Source of the DNA: Atrina japonica
Lineage: Eukaryota > Mollusca > Bivalvia > Pterioida > Pinnidae
Length of the DNA: 64,000 bases
Reading direction: 5' to 3'
Assembly: GCA_030159075.1 (NCBI GenBank)
Contig: BROG01000256.1
Span: 599,001 to 663,000, forward strand
Below are positions 14,700-25,609 of this stretch, in pieces. The position numbers and the translations under genes were made by a program. How positions within the stretch are numbered: the stretch's first letter is position 1; each line of letters begins with the position of its first letter. The notes beneath the pieces were generated by a model. The model did not search any database, was not told the origin of the DNA, and worked only from the letters and a program-made list of their open reading frames with translations.

Positions 14700-15515
14700 A
14701 TGCTATTAAGATACAAAAAGCTAAATGGAAGTTTATTCAAACTCGATTTATATATACGTATATATAAGCAACCTCGCCCCTATTCATTAAAAAGATATTC
14801 TAAGCACCTCACCTTATCAGATCTTGTAAATATTTTGTATATCGTTTTAATTTTGATATTTTTATTTCGTTATCTTCCACAATATCGGACCTCCAAAGTT
14901 AATATTTTGACAAGAGAAATAAAGATGATGTATGCAACAAGACGATTGTAAACTTGTCAGCGATAAAGTCGAAACTTATGGCTCTAATAATTATCCGGAG
15001 TGAAACTAGGAGCTGACTCCAGCTGCGAGTCAATTATATGGCGAATAAAGTTAATGGAAATATAACAGAATGAATCTGGAAGAATATAGATCTAGTTTTG
15101 CCGCGAAACCAACATCCAGCTTGTGATTGAAATGTACATAGGTTGTCGTTACCATGAAACGGCCATCCTATCAGTGTTATTGAAATGTACACAATGTGTC
15201 TTTGCAGGAAATGGGAAAAATATACGGTCTAGGAGATGATAATCCTTATACTAATCACTCGCTACAATCTGTTAATGGAAAAATTATTATTTATTACATT
15301 CGTATTTTATTATGGTGATTTTCATTTTAAAGGCGTAAAGCCTGTTAAGGACCTAAGGTTTATACTTACTTGTATTGAAAAGGAAGCGATGATAACAATA
15401 ATAATTCTTAATATAACATTGAAAGATTATCGAGAAAATGTTATATATTGACGTTGATTCAGTATACGGTTCGGAACAAAAGCAAAATGATAACAAAAAC
15501 AACAACGGCAACTAC
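14700..15515. other. AT-rich DNA, no gene seen
   Basis: Frames of 60-83 codons occur (14700-14951, 15236-15451) but show no recognisable domain. Confidence 0.5.
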
Positions 15516-15516
15516 A

Positions 15517-15911
<395 letters not shown>

Positions 15912-15919
15912 TCATTAAT

Positions 15920-16705
15920 AATAAAATATTAAAAATGAAAATAATGAAAACAGTAATAGGAAAACAAATGATAACTAAAAGAGGAAGGAATTAAAATAAT
16001 GATGATTAAATGAATATATAAGAAAAATAAATTTGCATAAATGCATCTATACATCATGTTCATATATTTTTCAATTCTCGAATTAAAAAAACCCATTGTT
16101 TTTTATGCAGAATTAAACCAGTTTCGAGTCTTATCTTTGATAATAGGGGATATGGCAGCAAAAATATGTTACATGTATTCAAATTTTAATAGAAAAAGAT
16201 ATACATATTGATAATAATTTTGTAGTAAAACTTCTTGTCCAAAATATTGCGCAACATTTGAACATTTGTCCCCAGGGCGGCCCGTGTCAGCAGATTGATA
16301 TATTAATAAAGAAAGCTGAAGATCTGGTAAATTGGGTCGTAATTGATAAACTCGTTGAGTGATTAGAACTCATTTTATCATAATGTCGATCTTAATACTT
16401 TTATGAAATGGATTTGTCTAATATAAATAAGAATACTCCCTAAAGTGAAACATGTATTCCATGGAATCGGAGAGAACAACTTATTGTTTACAATAAAAGC
16501 GTCAAAGATGTAGCCGACGGGCAACGGAAATCATCACATTGTATAGCTGTTATCTATTGACATCTAGAAATTCTAAAACTTGATATAAACAAGTAAATAA
16601 TGTTTCCAGAAGCCTTTTATTAATAACATTTCAAATTACTTTAATTTTGAATTTGAAATATTTTGAAATATGCTAAAAAGAGGAACGATGTTGAATTAAG
16701 ACTGT
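15920..16705. other. AT-rich DNA, no gene seen
   Basis: Nothing supported on either strand. Confidence 0.5.
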
Positions 16706-16708
16706 TTT

Positions 16709-16810
<102 letters not shown>

Positions 16811-16814
16811 CAAA

Positions 16815-18178
16815 CTTGCTCCACAGATCTTTTTATCTTTATCAATTAACTTAAATTTTTGTCAATAATATTTCTACATTAAAGTATAATAAATTATCAT
16901 TTTGCTGAAAATCGATATCATATTGATAACATATGATAGCTATTTCTGAATGATATATAAGATACTGAGACATATTTGGAATTACTACATCTTGGTTACA
17001 CAGTTTGGTTTGTAAGAGGGTTTGAAAATAATCACGAAATTAATTTATGCATTTTATATAATGCGGAGTGACACTTTCTAAACTCGACATCCATACTTTA
17101 TTATTTTGGATGCGAGAAATAAAAAATATCTATATAAATTGCCGACGATAATAGTTTTCGTTAGATATTTTATTTCACTTAGAATTATTTTCAATTATTT
17201 AAAGTTATAATACATGATAAAATAACGTATGGAAAGTTAGGAACAGATTATTGTCATGTTAGAAACCTTCACTGCATAGTACAGGTCAAGTTTTGTGCTA
17301 GTTCTCTTAGAGTTGTTGACCGGACTAAATTGTGATGAAAAATTATTTTTGGATCGTAAAGCAACAACAAAATATTTAACAAAATTATTAGATTACAATT
17401 TACTAAATCAGTATTGTATTTATCGTCCCGAATGAAAATGTTGAGCAGTTATCTTGTAATAAAAATTGTGAATGATTGGTAGCACATAAGCTATGTGTTA
17501 TTGTTTTTTAAGATAAAATATTTTGTTGAATTCTTATACGGTTTACACTTATCCCATTAATACCCTTTATTCTCCTATGTTATCTAGCCGTATCAGCGTA
17601 TAATTATCTGTCATTGCTGTCTATCTTATATCTTTCAATTAGTCAATAATATAACAATTATCATCTACATCATTTTCTAACGGACATTATGGACGATTTA
17701 CACTTTTCACATATCAGCATAACACATTTTCCAATTTTGCATCAGTAGAACGTAGACGTTAAAAATCATTAGAAAATTTTAATTCAAATTTCAAGATGAG
17801 AAACCAATAAACTATTATCAAAAATGGAATGATTGAGGGGGGATTTTATATATCTGTTTAAATATCGTCATTTTTAGGGTGTAATTTAAAGTACACTATT
17901 AATGGTGTAACTCGATCGTATTTAAACCAATGCGTTTGCAAAAAACAAAATATCGGTATAAAAATTACAGAATATAATATAGAAAATTAATTACAAGTGT
18001 ATTATTTACAGGATGTCATTAAATTCTATTATGAAATGCTTCTATTTACTGAAGGATACGATTTATTGCATTGTATCAAAATTAAATCTATAATGACGTC
18101 ATAAAAGATGGAAAAAGAACTAAATCGATTTAGACGTTTTGTGTATACAGTATAAAACAAATGTGGAAAGATGTCGAG
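16815..18178. other. AT-rich DNA, no gene seen
   Basis: About 1.4 kb without a recognisable gene, RNA or repeat family. Confidence 0.5.
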
Positions 18179-18181
18179 TTA

Positions 18182-18301
18182 AAGTGGAACCTCGCAATTA
18201 GCACCACCTAACCGACTGGTTCAAAGTGACCTGATTAGTGAGGTGGTCTTAAATGCGAGGTGATCTTCAAAGATAGGTGGTATTTAGGCGAGGTTCAACT
18301 G
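18182..18301. mobile_element. Small MITE (family M3), 120 bp, TA-flanked
   Basis: The left end AAGTGGAACCTCGC and right end GCGAGGTTCAACTG are inverted copies, each bordered by TA (18180-18181 and 18302-18303). The interior repeats GAGGTGGTCTTAAATGCGAG-type text. A second member with a more canonical CAGTGTAACTT left end is at 58411-58499. It is non-coding. Confidence 0.78.
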
Positions 18302-18639
18302 TACAAACTTTGTTGATAATTATATGGACAGACACCACCAAATATTTTCCCATAGGCTTCAATGCTAATTTATAAAACTTCAAATCAATACCCTTGGCTG
18401 AAAGATCAATATTTTACAAAACAAAATATGCAGTCAAAAGTATAAGTTGCCGTGGCATTTCTACTTCGAATTTTCAGTTTGCAACTTTTAATATTCCGCT
18501 CCAAAAGAAAATATCTATTCTCATCTGACCCCTCCCTTTAAATTTTCAAACGTTAAACCTATAATTTTCAAAGTACTACTACTATTCGTGTATCTTCTTA
18601 TCACCTTTTTTTCACTTAATAGCAAAACTATTTTTTTTT

Positions 18640-18760
18640 CATTTAATGACCAATCAGATCGCCGGGCTCATTTTCCCCTCCGCACAACTTTGGGTGTTCA
18701 AAATGGCTGCGCCATGCTGTAAACAAAGCAGGTGTTTTCCCATATAGTTTTAAGTCGCTG
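18640..18760 (+). promoter_or_regulatory. Possible CCAAT/YY1-type promoter-like island
   Basis: In otherwise AT-rich DNA this stretch is GC-richer. It holds a CCAAT box (GACCAATCAG, 18648-18657) and, about 45 bp downstream, AAAATGGCTGCGCCATG, which resembles a YY1 element around a start codon. A 14-codon frame (MAAPCC...) follows and stops. No gene was recognised downstream, so this may equally be a repeat fragment. Confidence 0.25.
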
Positions 18761-18897
18761 TAATTATGTTCTTAAGTCATTTTCAATCTTTGAGACAAAA
18801 TAAAATTTTGATTACATACATGGCAATATTTGAAAGAATAAATTTTAACGATATTTTGTTCATATTGATTTTGGAACGATTTATAGTTTATTACTGA

Positions 18898-19165
18898 TCA
18901 TGCAAAAATTTTAAAATCCAGGTGTGGGATCAGGTGTCGTGGAGAAGTAAGCATCCATAGTTGGCGGGTCACATCCGGCACGGGTCCACAGTCAAATTCA
19001 ATTGAAATAAGAGAGGAATAAATTCAGGTTCAAATCGGTATTGGCGATTCAGCAACCAATATCAGACAGGTAAATCAACATTTCATTTAATGAAATATTT
19101 GAATTGCAAACGAGGTCAATATACCAACCATAAAATTTGTGAAAAGTTGACATTAAACGTAATTC
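18898..19165 (+). repeat. Family R dispersed repeat, central and 3' part
   Basis: Recognised by GGTGTGGGATCAGGTGTCG, AAGTAAGCATCC, GTCCACAGTCAAATTCAA and the small palindrome TTTCATTTAATGAAA, all in the same order as in the 22215-22556 copy. No coding frame. Confidence 0.8.
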
Positions 19166-19954
19166 CTGATATCCTTGTAACAATAAGTTAGCAGTAAGTA
19201 GTTAGACTCTGCATATGAAATATTCATGTGTTGAACAAGCGCTGGCATATCGGATCATCTGTGAGATATAAATATCTTATTTTGACATTATTATTTTCAA
19301 TCTGATGGTGAATGTAAATGGTTACCTTTAATTCTCATTCACAAATCTGTTATTCTGCTTATTTTTCAGTTATTTAGTGGAGGCAGATACGATACATTTG
19401 CAATGTTTAAACATTCGTATTTATTTTTACATCACTGATTTAGTCTCCATTATTAGATTGCTTATTTAGACATAAAGATTTAATTAAATACCTGCTACAA
19501 TATTACTACAATTGTTTCTAGTCTATGGGATAATGCATACAGCTGTTTTGAGAAAATGCTTTACCAAATATTCACTTCTACGGCAAAGTAAGAGCAAAAG
19601 AAAAATATTTAAAAAAAAACCAAAAAATCAAAACTTTTATAATTAATTTACATATAATTTCTATGGTAATGAGTTGAAATAAAAATCTAAGAACAAAGGA
19701 GATAACAGATTGCTAGTATGGAATACATGTTTCAGTTGGTTGACAGATAAATACTTCCAAACGTAAAGCGTTTTTGCAACATATCTATTTTATTTTGTCA
19801 TATTAATGTAGGTTTCATGATGTCTGTGTTATGTGTTTTACATTACACATTCACTTAATTATAAAATATTTCGGACAACAAAGAGAAGATGGAAGTATAA
19901 TTAACGATAATGAAAATAGATGTGTAACGTTTTATTTAATTTCAAACAAGGGAA

Positions 19955-20022
19955 ATCCTTGTATCTATATCCTGGGCATCCTTTAGATTGATAATTTGGT
20001 ATCTAAGATTTTTATATTTGTA
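19955..20022 (-). repeat. Family R fragment (5' end of the repeat)
   Basis: The minus strand reads AATCTTAGATACCAAATTAT then GGATGCCCAGGATATAG, matching the 5' part of family R (GATACCAAAGTATAAATC ... GGATGTCCAGGATAC). Confidence 0.5.
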
Positions 20023-20289
20023 AAAGTAGCCGAAAATAGAAATGCATTTTGCGTGACTTGATAACTCTAATATGGCTAAATACATCAAAAGTCGATCTTA
20101 CAAGACTGTTGTCAAAAAGCTGTTTTTACACTAAGCCATCTGCTCTCTTTTGTAATATTCATTTACATATAAGTTATTCATTTTGCACTAGGAACTCTCA
20201 GGCGGATTTGTCAATACAAATGTTGTTACATTTAAATTTGTTATTTACCTTTTTTGTATGATACCTACTTTTCTTTTGGAAATATGCAT

Positions 20290-20395
20290 TCATATTAGAT
20301 GCGAGCTCAAGTCTATTTGACCGAAACGATCGCCTTTTGCATTTGTTTTGACCTGTTTTGTAAAACTATAACTTCGGTATTGTTAATAATACATG
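20290..20395 (+). repeat. Hammerhead-motif repeat, copy C lacking the core
   Basis: Helix I strand GCTCAA (20305-20310) is followed directly by stem II GTC-TATTT-GAC, then GAAAC (20323-20327) and the GATC loop. The eight bases CTGATGAA that hold the catalytic core in other copies are cleanly absent. The 3' flank (ATTTGTTTTGACC, AAAACTATAACTTCGGTATT) is the family flank. It cannot be an active hammerhead. Confidence 0.65.
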
Positions 20396-20399
20396 TACA

Positions 20400-21040
20400 T
20401 GTATTTGCATGCATATTCAAGAATGCTGCTTTCGTATTAAGGACATTTGCACAGCTATGTAAAAAAGAAGACGTTGCCCAAATTGAGAATATAGAATGCC
20501 TCCATTATATATTCATCATACATACTAGGCTAATGTAAAGCGTCACGTCGAAATCATTGACAAGGTGGTCTTGTCTTCATTAAATACACTACCATCATTA
20601 ATTCAATCAAATTTCAAACTGACTGCAGTTTCCCTCTTATATTTTGTTTGGCGGATGTATCACGGAATGGTAAGCTAGACATTCCATTAATAATAATTAT
20701 CAAGTAGAAGGCGATTAAAATGCCCATAAGGTTTATACTAGGTTTGGTCGATGCTGAGCTAATATCATCAGAATACAGATTAGCTATGGTCAATACAGCA
20801 CTGCATAAATATACCAGGAAATATTGGAATTGGATAATGAGCTTCAGGGTTTTAGTTAAACGTAAGAATCTTTGAATAACATTTGTGGCATTGTACATAC
20901 TTAGCCCGTGAAGACATAATAATGATGAGTCAAAGTAATATGCTGTGTATGAGTTAAATAAAATAGTTACCGGATATTAGGATTGGATTAATTTTCAATT
21001 TCATCGTGCAACTGAAAAAAATGTTCTGAAAATCCCTCGA
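20400..21040. other. Unique-looking DNA, no gene seen
   Basis: A minus-strand frame of 94 codons (20614-20898) is hydrophobic in its middle but matches nothing recognisable. It is treated as chance. Confidence 0.45.
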
Positions 21041-21041
21041 G

Positions 21042-21044
<3 letters not shown>

Positions 21045-21131
<87 letters not shown>
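21045..21131. repeat. GA dinucleotide microsatellite, ~87 bp
   Basis: Pure GA array. Confidence 0.98.
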
Positions 21132-21132
<1 letters not shown>

Positions 21133-21139
21133 ATTAAAA

Positions 21140-22210
21140 CATTTCAATTTTGGTCATATATGGTATAAATACATTAATACTATTAAATGCAATTAAATGT
21201 ATTAAATGCCTTTCCACCCAACATTTTGACCTCCGCATTATACGACAGTTAAGCCATAATTACGAATGGAAATCTAAGATTAAATCACGGGGTAAGAGTG
21301 ATTGTCAATCAAACATAATCTCGGAACGAACACAGTTAAAATGATCAATGATACTAAATTACACACACGGGATGAACGAGCTTAAAAAATTGGGTACTAT
21401 TTGATTGAGTACGAATCGCACTGAGACCACTCGTATGTGTTTGTGAACTAAAAGTGTTCTGTTAAAGGATGTTTTTGTATCATAAAATATTTATCCGTAA
21501 AAAAGCGCTCATTGCATGGTTATAAATACTGTATCCCCGATAGGATTTTTTTCGAGTAGAACTTAAAAATGAATTTAGAAAAGAAAGATTAATTAAATAA
21601 GTTATACAGGATTTGTCCTAAAAACCATGCATCAAATAAAATAAATGTTTTGTATTTCTATAGAGTCAACTAAACCCTAACTATCCATGACAAGTATTTC
21701 CGAGTTTTAGTCTAAGCTAAGATCATTCGGAGATTCGGAGTGGTTCGTGCCAAGTACATAACTGAAAAATTTGATGTTCGAGTCACGTATTTTCAAATAT
21801 AATTTTCTGAAATATTTCGTTTCTCAACAATATGATTGTACATGTATATTTAAATTACAGTAGATGTTATTATCATATTTTCATTGTAAAATGTTGTAAA
21901 TTCTAATATTTATATAGATGTACTACGATTTTATTTTCAAATTTGACGAACATGACTCTGAAACTAGTAGCAGGAATGTAATATAATAGAATAGAATATA
22001 TACAATCGATTTATAATCGACGCACAAAAAATCAATCAATGTACTTAACTAAAATTTGTTTCTAAATCTTCCATGTAAAAAGAATAACAAAAGAAAACAA
22101 TCATGTATCATATACGTCGACTTCTTTATCCTGAAATACTTGACTAAACCTGGGTTAAGAAAATTAATGTTGGCTATGTATGATACCAATTTCTCTCTCG
22201 AATATATATT
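21140..22210. other. AT-rich DNA, no gene seen
   Basis: No supported coding or RNA gene. Confidence 0.5.
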
Positions 22211-22214
22211 CGAA

Positions 22215-22556
22215 CTCAATATATGAAAATCTCAAATACCAAAGTATAAATCTTTAGAATGTTCAGGATATATATACAAATCTGGTGAACATCGGACAAT
22301 TACGGACCTCTGGAAATCAAGAGGTGGGATCAGGTGTCAAGGAGGAATAAGCATCCCCTGTCGACCGATCACACCCGCCGTTAGTCCACAGTCAAATCCA
22401 AATAAAATAAGTGAGGAACGAATCCTCGCCACAATTGGTACAGACGTCTCAACAACCTCTCTCGAACAGGCAACTCAACATTTCACTTAGTGAAACAGAG
22501 TAATCGCAAACAAGACTATTATAAAATTTTGCGGAACGTTGAAATCAAACGCGGTT
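22215..22556 (+). repeat. Family R dispersed repeat, nearly full-length copy
   Basis: This is one of the two best copies. In order it shows ATACCAAAGTATAAATC, CAAATCTGGTGAACATCGG, a CCTCTGGAAATCAAGAGG hairpin, GTGGGATCAGGTGTCAAGG, AAGCATCCCCTGTCGACCG, TCACACCCGCCGT, CCACAGTCAAATCC, AGTGAGGAACGAATCC, the palindrome TTTCACTTAGTGAAA and GGAACGTTGAAATCAAACGC. It abuts hammerhead copy D on its right. There is no coding frame, and no tRNA-type A/B boxes were found, so its class is unknown. Confidence 0.82.
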
Positions 22557-22652
22557 TTTGATAATGATAAAGCCTCATTGACAGAAACGATAGACTTAAG
22601 CATTGTTTTTACCTTTTTGTAAAACTTTAACTTTGGTATTATATTATTATAC
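22557..22652 (+). repeat. Hammerhead-motif repeat, decayed copy D
   Basis: The core reads ATGATAA in place of CTGATGA. Stem II reads GCC-TCATT-GAC, GAAAC is kept (22584-22588), the loop is GATA and the cleavage region reads GAC followed by TTAAGC (22596-22601). The downstream flank TTTGTAAAACTTTAACTTTG is the family flank. Probably inactive. Confidence 0.6.
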
Positions 22653-22653
22653 T

Positions 22654-22795
22654 AAAAATCACAGATACCAAAGTATTATTCGAAATGTTCATGAATATAC
22701 AAATCAGGTTAAAATTCTGAAAATCCAGAAGTGGGATCAGGTGTCATGGATATGTAAGAATCCCCTGTGGACAGGCCACACCAACAGTTGAATTC
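22654..22795 (+). repeat. Family R dispersed repeat, partial copy
   Basis: It shows AAAAATCACAGATACCAAAG, then CAAATCAGGTTAAAATTC, AAGTGGGATCAGGTGTCATG and AAGAATCCCCTGTGGACAG. It ends in the middle of the family sequence and lies between two hammerhead repeats in opposite orientation. Confidence 0.78.
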
Positions 22796-22839
22796 AAACA
22801 CCACTATCAACATTATAAACAAAATACCAAAGTTATAAT

Positions 22840-22883
22840 GCTCAAGACGATCGTTTCTGTCAATTAGACTTCCTCAGTTGAGC
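22840..22883 (-). ncRNA. Candidate type I hammerhead ribozyme, core intact (copy E)
   Basis: Read 5' to 3' on the minus strand: helix I strand GCTCAA (22883-22878); core CTGAGGA (22877-22871), where the changed base is position 7, which is variable in natural hammerheads; A; stem II GTC-TAATT-GAC (22869-22859); A; GAAAC (22857-22853); loop GATC; GT; cleavage base C, giving the GUC triplet (22848-22846); then TTGAGC (22845-22840), a perfect 6 bp partner of GCTCAA. Helix III is only two pairs with a palindromic loop (ACGATCGT), so activity as a dimer is plausible. Reservation: the base of stem II (position 10.1/11.1) is A-A and not G-C, which could lower activity. Hammerheads with short helix III are known from Penelope-like elements and retrozymes. 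Assignment here is by structure only. Confidence 0.6.
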
Positions 22884-22899
22884 TCCAATTTTAAACATA

Positions 22900-24720
22900 T
22901 TTTCTAAAGGTAAAGATATATAATACAAGGCCAAATAATAAATCTAAATTCGAAGCCAAATCCGTCTAACAGTCACCACTGAAAAAGATGACTATCTTAG
23001 CTTTTGAATAGCAAACTCAACCCACGTTTAAAAAATAAGTCATTTAAATAAGAAACGCAAATTTCAAATCAGCTGTTCAAATAACACGTATTTGTTAATC
23101 AGTTTATAATTTAAATGTTGGGTCATATATATTTACCCTTATAAGACGGAACAATAGGATGATAAATGCTAATGGATTTCTTTTATTTTTTACCAAAATA
23201 CATATATTTTATAAAATTCCTTTACACAGGTAACACAATGTTTAATTCCTATTAATATACAGGTGTATGTGGTTAAAGAAATATTTATATGCAATAGCAT
23301 TTATAAAATGTCGTAAACGTTTGAATGCCGAAAAGCAATATCTTATGGTAAGCTAGGAATATGAACAAAATAGTACATACCTCTTTTTGCTTTAAAATCT
23401 GGCCAAGTATAAACGTTAAGACAAAATGTTTCTCCTTTTTGTACTACTTTAATGTATTTTAACAATAATTGTCAAAAAATTCGACTTTGAATATCATTCT
23501 AAAGTTTAAAATTAATGGGACCTCTTACAGCTTGATATGTAGCGAATGTAACACGTGTAAAACAACCTTCGACTGACCACAATCACGGTAGTGTTTCGTA
23601 AAAAAAAAAATAAGATATCATCTCATTAACCTTTAACACAACTATTACAAGAGGTAAAAAAAAAGTTTTTAATATAACGTGAGAAAAATTAATCCATCAC
23701 TACATAAACATTGCTGGGAATACATGATTGCATCTTGTATACAAATGGCGCCCGTATATTCATGGCGACAGAAAATGCTGTATGACTTATGTTGACAATT
23801 TTACTGTTTGATTCAGTGTAAATATTTACAGTTTGTGATGGAACTTTGTGTCAAGAAATAGAAACAAGAATGTTTGTCATTTATGCATGACATCAGGGAC
23901 TATATTGTTAGAGGAAGTAGATCCTGAGTCAGACGCACACTGGTGACACAAGTAGTATAGATACATTTGTGGCAATTATCATGTTCATAGTCTGTATATT
24001 ACTATAGTTACAAGTTTTACGTTCAACAGTTACCGAATTGAAAATAAATAATTTGCTAAAACTATAGATAATACACTATCATGATTATCAATTGTATTAT
24101 GCTATGATTTCCACAATTCTACATTTATGTAAAACTTACTTTTTGGGCGAAAAAAATTCTGCAATTTTTGATTTGTTGAAAAAAAATATACAAGAATACA
24201 TTAAAACGATCGACAAAATTTAAATGATCCATTGGTAAAAAAAACGAACACAATTATTAACCTATTTTTGCTTTTTTATTATTTTTTTCCAATGTTATTT
24301 AACAAATAAACGTGCTAGTGTCATGTACAGAACAATTAGAATATGCTTCTTTTAGAGTGTTCAAATCTAGCGTAGTAATGTTTTGTTGACAAACGTAGAT
24401 ACTCAGTACACAAGACCTTGATTATACGATCGTCTCTATAACGTGATAAGAGACAAAATGTATTGCTAGCACCTGTTATGCCGATTGCTAAGTATGTATA
24501 AATAAGGTTGTAATCATTTCTTTAAGCAGGATTTCGATAATACCAAGTTAATCCACAAAGATTATTGACATAAGTATTATTTAATCCCTTTATTCAACGA
24601 ATAACTTGGGTCGTCTCAACATAATGCTAATAGGTTGCCTTTCTATGAATTTATAGTAAACATATATACCATAGTTAAAGGTTAATGCTGATTCCAATTT
24701 AACATTTTAACCTTGTAGGG
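22900..24720. other. AT-rich DNA, no gene seen
   Basis: About 1.8 kb with no supported gene, RNA or repeat family. Confidence 0.5.
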
Positions 24721-24724
24721 CATT

Positions 24725-24865
24725 GCTTTCTATTTCAGAGCTACATGTATTTTAAATTCGAGCTCAGCTGTTGAAGTCTTATTGACCGAAACGAACGTTT
24801 TGAGCATTTTTTCGACACGCATTTTCAAAACTATAACTTTGGTTATGTTTATAATTTTTCATTCA
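24725..24865 (+). repeat. Hammerhead-motif repeat, copy F, near-intact fold
   Basis: Helix I GCTCAG (24762-24767) pairs with TTGAGC (24800-24805) using one G-U pair. Stem II is GTC-TTATT-GAC, GAAAC is intact (24788-24792), helix III is AC/GT around GAAC, and the cleavage triplet is GTT. The core reads CTGTTGA, so the normally invariant A6 is lost and activity is unlikely. The 5' flank (TTTCAGAGCTACATG, TTTTAAATTC) matches copy B. Confidence 0.65.
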
Positions 24866-24869
24866 ATAT

Positions 24870-25330
24870 TTTATTTCTAACGTATTCTGAAAAATATGAA
24901 ATTCTTTAGAATATTCCATCTAAAAACTATGGGGCGAAAGGGTTTATATGAAAACCATGTGGTCATAACGAAGCATGTTCAATATTACCGTTTTCGACTC
25001 GCAAAATCAATATCTTGAAGTGTTAGATGAGCAAATTCAATGCATTCGCGCGTACTTACGAAAATATGAGTAAGCAAAGTACTCGCAAAATGTATGCAAT
25101 TTACATTTTATCAAACTTTGACTAAAACTTCTTATTGGCGAGATCACTCTAAAATCGTAGCATCCAGATTTTTAATTTTACTTATTTAGATACTGTAAAT
25201 GTTGAAATTTACGCGTGGGAGTAGTTTACACTAAATACGCGATGAAGAGATTTTCGAGTAAATTATCCCCTCCCCTCGCGTACCAGTCCCACAGTTGTGC
25301 TAAGAATTATCTTAATACAGGACTGGTCAA
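24870..25330. other. AT-rich DNA, no gene seen
   Basis: The 25180-25270 stretch (AAATTTACGCGTGGGAGTAG ... AATACGCGATGAAGAG) has MITE-like wording, but no clean inverted ends were found. Confidence 0.45.
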
Positions 25331-25336
25331 ATAATT

Positions 25337-25604
25337 GTTTCTTTGTTTATTGTTGTTTAACATCTCACTCAAGAATCTTTCTCTCATCCAAATGCCGGTG
25401 AATGGCTTCAAATTTTGGCCAATGCTCGGCACTTACGGCCTTTGAGCAGTGAGGGTTCTTTAACGTGCCGACACCTACTGTGACACGGACCTCGGTTTTT
25501 ATTATCTCATCCGAAGGACAGGAAATCAATCTGCCGCTGGCTGGACTCGAACTCACGACCTCACGATCAAGAGTCGAGCGCGCAACCGACTGAGCCAGGC
25601 TGAT
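25337..25604 (-). mobile_element. tRNA-Lys-like SINE, full length (~268 bp)
   Basis: On the minus strand the head (25604 to about 25533) reads GCCTGGCTCAGTCGGTTGCG (A-box), GACTCTTGATC, then GAGTTCGAGTCC (B-box). This closely resembles a tRNA-Lys(CTT) gene, with changes that break the tRNA stems. A central domain follows (GTCACAGTAGGTGTCGGCAC, TTAAAGAACCCTCACTGCTC, GTGCCGAGCATTGGCC, TTCACCGGCATTTGG), and then a tail TTAAACAACAATAAAC. Long SINEs with such a conserved middle are known from molluscs and other invertebrates. A pol III promoter is implied by the boxes. The overlapping 63-codon frame is only a translation of the SINE. Confidence 0.87.
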
Positions 25605-25609
25605 AATAA

